In this document: positions 10,155 through 18,346 of the stretch, in pieces
Numbering within the stretch: position 1 is the stretch's first letter
Layout: each line of letters begins with the position of its first letter
Assembly (NCBI GenBank): GCA_016795325.1
Contig: JAEUHY010000050.1
Span: 1-64,000, forward strand
Length of the DNA stretch: 64,000 bases
Direction of reading: 5' to 3'
DNA from: Planctomycetota bacterium
GTDB taxonomy: Bacteria > Planctomycetota > UBA1135 > GCA-002686595
Made by a program: the position numbers and the translations under genes
The notes under the pieces: generated by a model
Told to the model about the DNA's origin: nothing
Seen by the model: only the letters and a program-made list of their open reading frames with translations
Databases searched by the model: none

Positions 10155-11391
10155 CCCCCGCAGCGTCCGCGGGCGCCACCAGGAACGCGCGGTGGCCGGC
10201 GTCGAGCCGGGCGACCATGACGAAGCCGCGCTGGGCCGCCTTGGTGGAGTACCGGCGCTGCAGCACCTCCGCCGGCTCCGGGTGGCCCCGCTTGAGCACC
10301 TGGACGGGGCCGATGTCGCGGGCGGCGAGCATGCGCCGCACGGCGCGCGGGTCGGCCGAGCTCTGGTCGAGCACGCGCCAGCAGCGCGCCAGGTCGGTGC
10401 GCGGCTCCTCGTGCCCCGCCAGGTAGGCGCACTGCGCTGCGAGCGGGGCCAGCCCGAGCTCGCTGGCGAGCGCTCCGACCAGCCCCGCGCGCACGACCGC
10501 CGGGTCCGGATCCGCAATCCACAAGATTTTTGAGACTTCCGCGGGGGTCAGCGACACCACCTGTTGCGGCCTCGCGCTCCAGCGGCGCGTCGCTCCGTTC
10601 TTGGGGATTCGAACGACCTCGCGCGCACCTAGCTCGCTGCTCGGGCCCGCCAGCGTCCCCGCCCACAGGTTCACTTCACACAGCTCTCCTTCCGCGCTCA
10701 CCCACTGCCAGCGGACGGGGCGCCCTTCGACCCACTCCGGCGGACAGTGTTCGATGTCCATTCCCGCAGGCAGCTTGATGCACGCACCTCGCGTCCGCGC
10801 GAGGCGTTGCGCGATTGCGCGTGGGCTCGGGCTCCAGCCCGCGGGGTCGAGCGCGCGCGCCCGCACGTCGGCGCCGCGCGTTGCGCGCCGGTCCGGGTCG
10901 AGCAGCAACAACGCTTCGGAACGTGGCGCAAACGCGGCGTCCGCAACGAAGACGCAATGCGGGGCCGGACTTGCGGCGAGGTTCTGGCGCGCGCACCAGG
11001 CCAGCGCCGGGTCGCGGTCGCTCGCCAGCACGCGCAGGCCCGCCTGGGACAACGCGAGCGCATCTGCGCCCAGCCCGCAGGTCGCGTCGTGGACCAGCGC
11101 GCCGGGCTCGAGCTCGGCGAAACGCCGCGCCCGCTCGCGCGCCACGCATTCCCGCGTCGACTGTTCGAGGCCGCGCCGGGTGAGCCAGCGCAGGCCCGCG
11201 CTGGGAAAACGCGCCTTGCTGCGCTCGCGCAGGCTCGCCAGTTCGGCCGCGCGGCGCGCCAGTTCGGCCGGCAGTTGCCGGCGCAGCGCCGTGGCGAGCG
11301 CGAGCGGGTCGAGACCCGTCGGCACGAGCCGCAGGGCCTTTTCCAACCGCTCGCAGTCCGCCTGCGACAGAGGGTGCTCGCCGTCGTTCAC
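10111..11391 (-). CDS. SAM-dependent methyltransferase with THUMP-like domain
   Basis: About 426 residues from a GTG at 11391; the open frame continues upstream but only as antisense to the next gene. The N-terminal part is helical. A Rossmann methyltransferase core follows, with motif I HDATCGLGADALAL and motif II VLASDRDPALAWCARQNL, then LLLDPDRR, where an NPP-type motif is expected. The C-terminal third (EVVRIPKNG, then YLAGHEEP and QVLKRGHPEP) fits the THUMP-like domain that accompanies such methyltransferases, suggesting an RNA substrate. The last residues, GDEGFEPPTSSL, are the antisense of tRNA-Val, and the TAA stop overlaps the anticodon. The true end of the ancestral protein was probably earlier. 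Confidence 0.75.
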   Translation of the reverse strand: MNDGEHPLSQADCERLEKALRLVPTGLDPLALATALRRQLPAELARRAAELASLRERSKARFPSAGLRWLTRRGLEQSTRECVARERARRFAELEPGALVHDATCGLGADALALSQAGLRVLASDRDPALAWCARQNLAASPAPHCVFVADAAFAPRSEALLLLDPDRRATRGADVRARALDPAGWSPSPRAIAQRLARTRGACIKLPAGMDIEHCPPEWVEGRPVRWQWVSAEGELCEVNLWAGTLAGPSSELGAREVVRIPKNGATRRWSARPQQVVSLTPAEVSKILWIADPDPAVVRAGLVGALASELGLAPLAAQCAYLAGHEEPRTDLARCWRVLDQSSADPRAVRRMLAARDIGPVQVLKRGHPEPAEVLQRRYSTKAAQRGFVMVARLDAGHRAFLVAPADAAGVVGDEGFEPPTSSL

Positions 11392-11580
11392 GCTCGAGCA
11401 GCGGTATAGCTTCCCGCTCGCGCGAGCGACACAATCCGCCCGCGTGACCTCGCCAGCGGGGCTTTTCCCAAATGTGGGACTAATCCGAGCTGCGGCCACA
11501 GTGTGTGGCGGTTGTGGCCGATCTCCTCGTCCGTCGGATCCCAAACGTCCAGCCGCCGAAGAGGGCGGCCAACCTGCCTG

Positions 11581-11586
11581 GGGAGG
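11581..11586 (+). promoter_or_regulatory. Shine-Dalgarno site fixing the start of the AAA+ regulator gene
   Basis: GGGAGG lies 6 nt before GTG 11593. The frame is open upstream, but this site and the receiver-domain alignment (THVLLVDAES) pick the GTG. Confidence 0.7.
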
Positions 11587-11592
11587 CATCGA

Positions 11593-13545
11593 GTGACACA
11601 CGTTCTGCTTGTCGACGCCGAGTCTGCCACGCGTCTGGTCATGAACAGCCGCCTGCGCGAGGGTGGCTATGAGGTCACGCCGGTCGAGAACGGCGCCCAA
11701 GCCCTCGCGGCGGTGCGCGAGCAGCGCTTCGACCTCGTTCTGGTCGACGCCGCGCTCGGCGCGGGTCTGAGCGGCATCGAGGTCTGCCGGCGGATCAAGC
11801 AGATCCGGCCCAGCCTCGAAGTGCCCGTCGCCGTGCTCAACAAGGGCTCTTCGCGCGAGGAAGCCGCGCGGGCCTTCGAGGCCGGCGCCGACGCCTTCCT
11901 GACCAAGGCCGATCTCGCCGTGCTCGAGCCCGTGCTCCGCGGGCTGGCGCGCGCCAAGCACTCGCTCGACGAGTTGCGCATCCGCAACCACGCGCTCGAG
12001 CGCCAGGTTCAGCAGCTCAGCCACGAACGCACCAACGGCGCGCGCACGGAACCGGAGGCGCACAACGGCGCCGTCGGACCGGCCAACGTCTGGCGCGACA
12101 TCGCCATCGCCAAGCCCGACGGCGTGATGATCGTCGACGAAGAGGGCTTGGTGTACATGACCGACCGCGGCGCCCAGGAGCTGTTCGGCGGCGTGATCGA
12201 CGGCAAGGCGCTCGGACGGCTCGCTCCGGCGACCGGACTCGAAGCCTTCGTGCGCGACGTGCGCTCGGAGCAACGCGACGGCCTGCGCTTCGACCTGCCC
12301 GGCAAGTCCGGACGCTCCGCGCGCTCCCTGCTCGCGTCGGTGGCGCCGATCGTTCCGCGGCCCGGCGAGCCGGACCAAGGCCTGCGTATCGTGATCCTGC
12401 TCGACGTCGCGCGCCGTCGCCTGGCGACCGAGCTGATCGGCCTCCAGGAATACACCCTGCCGCGCGCCGAGGTCGGCGTGCTGCGCCAGGCCGCGCGCTT
12501 CGCCTACGGCGCCGGCAACGTGGTCGGCCCCAGCGCCGCGCTCTCGCGTGTTCGCGAGCGTGTTCGCGAGCTGGGCGACAGCTCCGCTCCCGTCCTGCTC
12601 GTCGGACCGGTCGGCAGCGGCCGCCAGCACGTGGCGCGCGCGCTGCACTTCGGCTCCGAGCACCAAGGCCCGTTCCTGCCGGTCGCGTGCGCTGGACTCA
12701 GCGCCGAACACCTCGAAGCGGAGCTCTTCGGGCAGGTGAAGGGCGCCTTCGCCGACGCGCTCGTCGACCGTCCCGGCCTGCTGCAGCAAGCCGGCCGCGG
12801 CACGGTTTACCTCGCCGACGTCGACAAGCTCCCGCGCACGCTGCAGCGGCGTCTGGTCCGCGCTCTGCGCGAGCGCGTCGTGACCCGCGCCGGCGCCGAC
12901 CGTCCCGAGCCGGTCGAAGCGCGCATCCTTGCCTCGACCAGCGCCGACCTCGACCAGCTCGTCGGCGCCGGAGCGTTCGAGCCCGAACTCGCCGACCTGT
13001 TCGCGGAGCGCCTCCAACTCCCGGCCCTGGTCGATCGTCCCGAGGACCTGCGCGCGCTCTGCGAGCACTTCCTGCGCATGTTCGGAAGCGACCGCCCCGA
13101 GCTCGAAATCTCCGCCGACGCCTGGGCGGCGCTCGAGCGGCACGCCTGGACCGGCAATGTCACGGAGTTGCGCGCCAGCGTCGAACGCGCCTGCCGCCAC
13201 AGCCACGGCAACACGATCGAGCTCGAGCACCTGCCGGCGTCCTTGCGCGAGCTCGCCGGCGAGGTCGCCGAACACGAGCTCACTCCCGCGGCGCCGCCGG
13301 TGCGCATCGTCTCCGGCGTGGCCACCGCGCCGTACGAGTCCGCGCACAACGGGCGCAACGGCTCGCGCGCCCGTGCGCCCGGCGAAGTGGGGCACGACGA
13401 CCCGATCAACCTCGATCACTACGAGAAGAAGTGCCTCGAGCGCGCCCTGGCTGCGACGGGCGGCGACAAGCTCGCGGCGGCGCGCATGCTGCAGGTCGGC
13501 AAGAGCACGCTGTACCGCAAGCTCAAGCGCTACAACATTCCCTGA
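11593..13545 (+). CDS. sigma-54-activator-like regulator with degenerate AAA+ domain
   Basis: 650 residues. Residues 1-120 form a receiver domain (VLLVDAES, a phosphorylatable Asp in LVLVDAALG, then FLTKADL). About 165-290 is PAS-like (DGVMIVDEEGLVYM). About 308-545 is an AAA+ domain of the NtrC family, and 605-650 is a Fis-type helix-turn-helix ending GGDKLAAARMLQVGKSTLYRKLKRY. The ATPase motifs are degraded. Walker A reads GPVGSGRQ, with Arg where Lys is expected. The sigma-54 contact loop GAFTGA reads GAFADA. Walker B reads YLADVD instead of a D-E pair. It is therefore probably a DNA-binding response regulator that does not drive sigma-54 open-complex formation. It is divergent from the methyltransferase gene. 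Confidence 0.85.
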   Translation: MTHVLLVDAESATRLVMNSRLREGGYEVTPVENGAQALAAVREQRFDLVLVDAALGAGLSGIEVCRRIKQIRPSLEVPVAVLNKGSSREEAARAFEAGADAFLTKADLAVLEPVLRGLARAKHSLDELRIRNHALERQVQQLSHERTNGARTEPEAHNGAVGPANVWRDIAIAKPDGVMIVDEEGLVYMTDRGAQELFGGVIDGKALGRLAPATGLEAFVRDVRSEQRDGLRFDLPGKSGRSARSLLASVAPIVPRPGEPDQGLRIVILLDVARRRLATELIGLQEYTLPRAEVGVLRQAARFAYGAGNVVGPSAALSRVRERVRELGDSSAPVLLVGPVGSGRQHVARALHFGSEHQGPFLPVACAGLSAEHLEAELFGQVKGAFADALVDRPGLLQQAGRGTVYLADVDKLPRTLQRRLVRALRERVVTRAGADRPEPVEARILASTSADLDQLVGAGAFEPELADLFAERLQLPALVDRPEDLRALCEHFLRMFGSDRPELEISADAWAALERHAWTGNVTELRASVERACRHSHGNTIELEHLPASLRELAGEVAEHELTPAAPPVRIVSGVATAPYESAHNGRNGSRARAPGEVGHDDPINLDHYEKKCLERALAATGGDKLAAARMLQVGKSTLYRKLKRYNIP

Positions 13546-13635
13546 GCCACATGCCCTGAGCCAGGCGGCGCACGCGGTCGTTCCCTCGAACGTCGTGTGC
13601 GAACGCTGGCCGGCGATATCCCTCGCGGCGCGCGT

Positions 13636-15618
13636 TCACTCGACGCGCGCCGTCGCTTCTTTGCTGCAGCTGCTGAACAGCGACTCGTCCAGCGCGCCCG
13701 GGTTGCGCAGCACGGCGGTCAGCTCGACGGCGCCGAGTTCGGCGGGCAGCTCGACCTCGAGCGCGCGGATGCGCCGTTCGCCCGTGTGGAACAGCATCAG
13801 GTTGCTGCGCGCCACCAGCTCCGCATCCGCAACCCACTCGCCGTTCGGCCGCAGCTGCCACTTCGCTCCGCTGGAGTTGCGCGCCTCCAGGCGCAGGTCC
13901 ACCAGCTGCGGGTAGGTGCGGTGCGCGATCTCGACGCGCACGCGCCGGCCTTCGACGCTCAATTCCAGTTGCGGCGTGAGCCCGAGCTCGATGCGCCGCA
14001 GCAGACGGAAGCGGTTGAGCGGGAACAGCCCCCCGCGCGCTCCGGAGCCGACCAGCGGCACGGTGATCAACTCGTACTGCGCGAACTGCGAGCGCAGTTG
14101 CAGCGCTCGCTGACGGCCGCGCTCGCGCAGCAGGTCGAGCGACTGGATCCACTCCTGTGCGACCTCCTGGATGTTCGGTGAGCTCTCGCCGAAGCGCAGC
14201 GAGGGCAGCACGTAGTCCGGCCCGGCGCCGAGCGCCTTGACCACGTCGGCGCGTGCGAAGCCTTCCCAGGCTCGCGTGCGTGTTTCGCCCGGAGACGGCG
14301 ACGTGCGCCCGAGCGGGTCGAGCACGCGCCGGCCGCTGAGGTAGCCGATCGCGCCCGGCCAGGGCGTGAGCACGGTCGCGTCCGGCGCCAGATTGTCGCG
14401 CAGGAACAGCCCGATCTCGCGCAAGCGCTCGGTGGCGAGGATCTCTTCCGCCAAGCCGACGCGCGCCAGTTCTTCGCTGTAGCCGAAACGCGCCGCCGTG
14501 TGCGGAGCGACCCACGCGCGGTGCAGCGCCGCGGTCTTGAGCGGTCCGATGTCGCCGGGAAACTTGCTGGCCAAGGCGGACGCGAGCAAGCCGAGCGCGA
14601 ACAGCACCCAGGTCAGCGTCGGCCAGAAGCGGCGCTTGGAGTCGAGCGCGGTCTGCATCGCCTCCTGCACGGCGACCAGCAGCACCGCGTAGATCGGCGC
14701 CATCGCTTCGTTGAAGGGCAGGAAGCCGCCGCCGCCCAGCGCCACAGACAGCGACCACGCCAACGTGAGCGCGCAGGCGCGGACACCGACCCCGCTCAGG
14801 CCGCGCCGCAGCCAGTACCACAGCGGGAAGATGAACAGCGCGCCGCTCCCGGAGGTGGTGAGGAAGTCGAGCACGTAGCGCCCGCCCTCGGACACGACCC
14901 TGGGGTGCATGTCGACCAGTTGCGCCACCCAGGCCGATGACCAGTGTCCGGTGGAGCGCATGCGCAGGTAGCCGATGCCGGCGCCGACCAGGAGCGGCGC
15001 TGTGAACGCGGGCCACAGGCTCGGCCGCGCTTGCGGCGTGCGGCGCAGCGCGTCGGCCGCGCGGCGCACGAGCTCGATCGCGAGCAGCGCCAGTGCGAAC
15101 ACCAGGCCCTGCGGCCGCGCCAGCGCGCACAACGCCAGGGAAGCGGCGAGCGGAGTGCGCCAACCGCGCTCGTAGGCGAGGAAGCTGAACGTCACCAGCA
15201 GGCCGAGCGTGGCGGTCTCCAGCCCGCTCAAGGCGGTGGCCGCCACGGTGCCGGAGGCGACGAACAGCAGCGGGGCGATCACGCCCGCGAGGCGCACAGG
15301 GCTGAACTGCGCCAAGGTGAGCACGCACAGCGAGGCGGAGATGAACCCGACGTTCTGCGCGACACGTTGCACCGACCAGAACAGGCGCTCGGCTGCGGCG
15401 CACACGCCGATCCACAGGAGCGACGGATAGCTCTCGAAGCTCGACACACCCGCGGTCCAGGCGAGGTCGCCCTGTTGCGCGAAGTTGCGGCCGATGCGGA
15501 ACGCCACGTAGGCGATGTCGTAGGGCGGCGCGAGCTGGCCGGCGGCTGTCGTGTGGATCGCGAGCGCGTGCCCCAGCAGGATCGCCAGCGCCACGAAGAG
15601 CGCGGTGCTGCGGTTCAA
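13636..15618 (-). CDS. large multi-pass membrane protein, possibly GT-C-like
   Basis: 660 residues. About the first 360 contain roughly nine or ten hydrophobic helices (ALFVALAILLGHALA, LAGVIAPLLFVASG, TLTWVLFALGLLASALA). The C-terminal 300 residues are soluble, with LAPDATVLTPWPGAIGYLSG and a beta-rich end. A block of N-terminal helices followed by an extracytoplasmic domain, plus the early DIAYVAFRIGRNF loop with an acidic residue, is reminiscent of GT-C glycosyltransferases that use lipid-linked sugars, but I cannot name a family. It stands alone between the convergent regulator gene and thiI. Confidence 0.7.
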   Translation of the reverse strand: MNRSTALFVALAILLGHALAIHTTAAGQLAPPYDIAYVAFRIGRNFAQQGDLAWTAGVSSFESYPSLLWIGVCAAAERLFWSVQRVAQNVGFISASLCVLTLAQFSPVRLAGVIAPLLFVASGTVAATALSGLETATLGLLVTFSFLAYERGWRTPLAASLALCALARPQGLVFALALLAIELVRRAADALRRTPQARPSLWPAFTAPLLVGAGIGYLRMRSTGHWSSAWVAQLVDMHPRVVSEGGRYVLDFLTTSGSGALFIFPLWYWLRRGLSGVGVRACALTLAWSLSVALGGGGFLPFNEAMAPIYAVLLVAVQEAMQTALDSKRRFWPTLTWVLFALGLLASALASKFPGDIGPLKTAALHRAWVAPHTAARFGYSEELARVGLAEEILATERLREIGLFLRDNLAPDATVLTPWPGAIGYLSGRRVLDPLGRTSPSPGETRTRAWEGFARADVVKALGAGPDYVLPSLRFGESSPNIQEVAQEWIQSLDLLRERGRQRALQLRSQFAQYELITVPLVGSGARGGLFPLNRFRLLRRIELGLTPQLELSVEGRRVRVEIAHRTYPQLVDLRLEARNSSGAKWQLRPNGEWVADAELVARSNLMLFHTGERRIRALEVELPAELGAVELTAVLRNPGALDESLFSSCSKEATARVE

Positions 15619-15726
15619 CGCGCGCCTCCCTCAGGGCCGCCAGCGGGCCCGCCCCAGCTTGTCTCGCTCACCCCAGCCACCGTAGCGCGGCTGGTGCGCG
15701 CACGCGAGGTCCGCACCTCGGAGCGC

Positions 15727-16938
15727 TCACGCCAGATCGAGCGTTTCGACTTGCTCGAGCGTCTGGGCGACCAACGTTTCGAGATCGAGTCGCTGCTCGA
15801 TGCGCTCGCAACTCTCGATGCGGCCGCGGGTGATCGGTTTGCGCGGCAGGAAGAGCGTGCAGCAATCGGGTTCCTGCACCGCGGACAGCGCGAAGGCCCC
15901 GATGCGCTGCGCGATTTCGACCGTCTCCTGCTTGTCGAACGCCACCAGCGGCCGCAACACGGGCAGTTCCGCGGCGGCCTCGATGCAGGAGAGGTTCTCG
16001 AGCGTTTGGCTCGCGACCTGGCCCATGCTCTCGCCCGTCACGAGCGCCTGGCACTCCTCGCGCAGCGCCAAGCGCGAGGCGATGCGCTGCATCATGCGTC
16101 GGTACAGGATCGTGCGGTAGCCCTCGTCGAGCGCGCTCGTCGTGACCGCCTTGAGCGCGAGCTGCACGGGCGCGAACGGGACCACGAGCAGCCGGCTCGA
16201 GCCTTGCCAGGTCGCGAGCACGCGCACGAGCTCGCCGACCTTCTCGAGCGCCGGCTCGCCGATGAAGCCGCGCGCGTGGAAGGTCACGTAGCGCACCTCG
16301 CAGCCGCGCTTGAGCGCCATCCACGCCGCGACGGGCGAGTCGATGCCGCCGGAAATCAGGCACAGCACGCGGCCGAGCGTGCCGACGGGCAGTCCGCCCG
16401 GCCCGTGGATGCGGCGCGCGAAGACCCACGCGCGCCCGTCGCGCACTTCGATGCCCAGCACGAGCTGCGGTCGGTCGAGCTCGATGACGAGCGGGTCGCC
16501 CTCGCGCAAGACGCGTTCGGCCACGAAGCGATCGAGCTCCAGCGAGGTGAGCGGGAAGCGCTTGTCGGCGCGTTTTGTCAGCACGCGAAAGGTCGGGCGT
16601 GCGCCCTGGGGCAAGGCGGCGAGCGCGTCGTCGAGCACGCCGCGCGCGACGCGGCAGATCCCTTCGGGCTCTGCGGGCGCGAGCCAGGCGGGCGAGATCG
16701 AGGTCACGCCGAACACCTGCGCGCAGCGTTGCGCGAGCGACTCGAGGCGGCGTTCCGCAAACACGATCAAGCGGCCGTGCTCACGCTCGACGCGCACCGG
16801 CTCGATCGAGCTGCAGGCCGCGCGCAGGTTGCGCATCAGCGCCTGTTCGAACTGGAAGCGGTTGCCGCGTTTGAGCGCGAGTTCGCCGTAACGCACGAGG
16901 AGCGCGTCGGGCGGCGTCGTGGAGACCGGCAGGTTCAT
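15727..16938 (-). CDS. thiI: tRNA 4-thiouridine synthetase ThiI
   Basis: 403 residues, the short form without the C-terminal rhodanese domain seen in E. coli. ThiI adenylates U8 of tRNA and inserts sulfur; some forms also help make the thiazole of thiamine. An N-terminal ferredoxin-like and THUMP region precedes the PP-loop ATPase motif LISGGIDSPVAAW near residue 198. Near the C-terminus EPDCCTLFLPRKP contains the conserved Cys used in sulfur transfer. The start ATG at 16938 overlaps the stop of the cysteine desulfurase gene (ATGA), which argues against the longer open frame. The coupled desulfurase probably hands over the persulfide directly, as in Bacillus NifZ-ThiI. Confidence 0.93.
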   Translation of the reverse strand: MNLPVSTTPPDALLVRYGELALKRGNRFQFEQALMRNLRAACSSIEPVRVEREHGRLIVFAERRLESLAQRCAQVFGVTSISPAWLAPAEPEGICRVARGVLDDALAALPQGARPTFRVLTKRADKRFPLTSLELDRFVAERVLREGDPLVIELDRPQLVLGIEVRDGRAWVFARRIHGPGGLPVGTLGRVLCLISGGIDSPVAAWMALKRGCEVRYVTFHARGFIGEPALEKVGELVRVLATWQGSSRLLVVPFAPVQLALKAVTTSALDEGYRTILYRRMMQRIASRLALREECQALVTGESMGQVASQTLENLSCIEAAAELPVLRPLVAFDKQETVEIAQRIGAFALSAVQEPDCCTLFLPRKPITRGRIESCERIEQRLDLETLVAQTLEQVETLDLA

Positions 16939-18089
16939 CGGACCAGCGGGGCGAGCTCGCGCCCGACCTGTTCGAGCGCCGCGAGCGCCTGTTCGAGCTC
17001 CTCGCGCGTCGTCGTGCGGCCGAACGAGAAGCGCAGCGTGCTGCGCGCGTCGTCGTCGCTCAGCCCCAGGGCCTTCAGCGTGGGGCTCAGCTCGTGCTTG
17101 GCCGCCTGGCAGGCGCTGCCCGCGCTCGCGAACACGCCGCAGCGTTCGAGCTGGTGCAGGCGCACCGCGGCGGGCGCGCCCGGCCACACCAGCGACACGG
17201 TCGAGGGCACGCGCTCGCGTCCGGCCTCGAGCACACGCGCGCCGGGCAGTAGCGCCAGGCGCTGCACGAAGAACGCGCGCAGTTCGCGCCAGCGCGCGAG
17301 CGTCGCCTCGCGTTCGAGTTCCGCCAGCTCCAGCGCGACGCCGAGCCCGACGCAGGCCGGTACGTTCTCGGTACCCGAGCGCAAACCGCGCTCCTGGCCG
17401 CCGCCGTGCACCAGCGGTTCGAGAGGGAACTCGCTGGCGAGCACGAGTGCGCCGGCGCCCTTGGGTCCGTGCAACTTGTGCGCGGAGAGCGCGAGCGCGT
17501 CGGCGCCCAGCTCGCGCGGCGCGCAGTCGAGCTTGCCCGCCGCTTGCACCGCATCGACAAGCAGCCGCGCGTGCGGGGCGCGCTGGCGCACGAGCCGTGC
17601 GAGCGAGCGCACGTCGTACAGCGTGCCGAGTTCGTTGTTCACGAGCATCTGCGCCACGACGGCGACGCGCGCGTCGAGCTGCTCGCGCGCGTGCTCGAGG
17701 TCCAGCTCGCCGCACGCGTCGAGCCGCAGGCGGCGCAGTTCGAAGCCCTCGCGCTCGAGCGCGGCCGCGGCGCCGCGCACGCAAGCGTGTTCGGTGGGCC
17801 CGACCACGAGCGCGTCGCGCCCGGCTGTGCGCGCCGCGCGCGCGATCCCGAGCAGGCCCAGGTTCAGCGCCTCGGTTCCGCCGGAGGTGAACACGACGCG
17901 GCGCGGCTCAACCGCCAGCGCCCGAGCGACGCGGCGGCGGCTCTCGGCCAGGGCCTGCGCGGCGCGCACTCCGGGCGCGTGGCGCGAGGAAGGGTTGGCG
18001 AACTGCTCCTCGAGAAACGGCGCCATCGCGGCCCGCACACGCGGGTCGAGCGGAGTCGTCGCGGCGTGGTCGAGGTAGACGCTGGCCAT
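16935..18089 (-). CDS. cysteine desulfurase (NifS/IscS family)
   Basis: 384 residues. This PLP enzyme converts cysteine to alanine and holds the sulfur as a persulfide. It begins VYLDHAATTPLDP. FTSGGTEALNLGL and the PLP-binding Lys in ALSAHKLHGPKG (near residue 203) follow, and then RSGTENVPA. The active-site Cys lies in SAGSACQAAKHELSPTLKALGL, near residue 325. The short active loop and the overlap with thiI suggest it is dedicated to tRNA thiolation rather than general iron-sulfur assembly. A role in Fe-S clusters cannot be excluded from the sequence. Confidence 0.93.
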   Translation of the reverse strand: MASVYLDHAATTPLDPRVRAAMAPFLEEQFANPSSRHAPGVRAAQALAESRRRVARALAVEPRRVVFTSGGTEALNLGLLGIARAARTAGRDALVVGPTEHACVRGAAAALEREGFELRRLRLDACGELDLEHAREQLDARVAVVAQMLVNNELGTLYDVRSLARLVRQRAPHARLLVDAVQAAGKLDCAPRELGADALALSAHKLHGPKGAGALVLASEFPLEPLVHGGGQERGLRSGTENVPACVGLGVALELAELEREATLARWRELRAFFVQRLALLPGARVLEAGRERVPSTVSLVWPGAPAAVRLHQLERCGVFASAGSACQAAKHELSPTLKALGLSDDDARSTLRFSFGRTTTREELEQALAALEQVGRELAPLVR

Positions 18090-18346
18090 GGGCTCAACGC
18101 ACCAGAATACGGGCGCGGCCCGGCGGCGCTGGGGTGGGGATGCCGGGGCGGCGCGCGCGGCGATGGGCGCGGCGGCGCGTGCCGCCGAGGCGGCGAGAAC
18201 TCACCCGCGCCACGTGCTGCGCCCGCCACGGAATTCGCAGTTCCTCACCAACGCGCCGCGGGGGTTATCGCTTGTGGTCCGCCGAGGGTGGCCGTCAGGA
18301 AGCGGCCGGCCCCGTCCTTTCCCGTCCCCAACCCGTCGCGAAGCAC

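Noticed and set aside
11392..13419. Extension of the methyltransferase frame by some 670 codons upstream
   Set aside because: It lies wholly antisense to the AAA+ regulator gene, which has a clear ribosome site and domains; the extension has no homology features.
14944..18078. Plus-strand open frame of 1044 codons opposite the membrane protein, thiI and the desulfurase
   Set aside because: Composition is Arg/Ala/Gln/Ser-rich without motifs, and it crosses three well-supported genes on the other strand.
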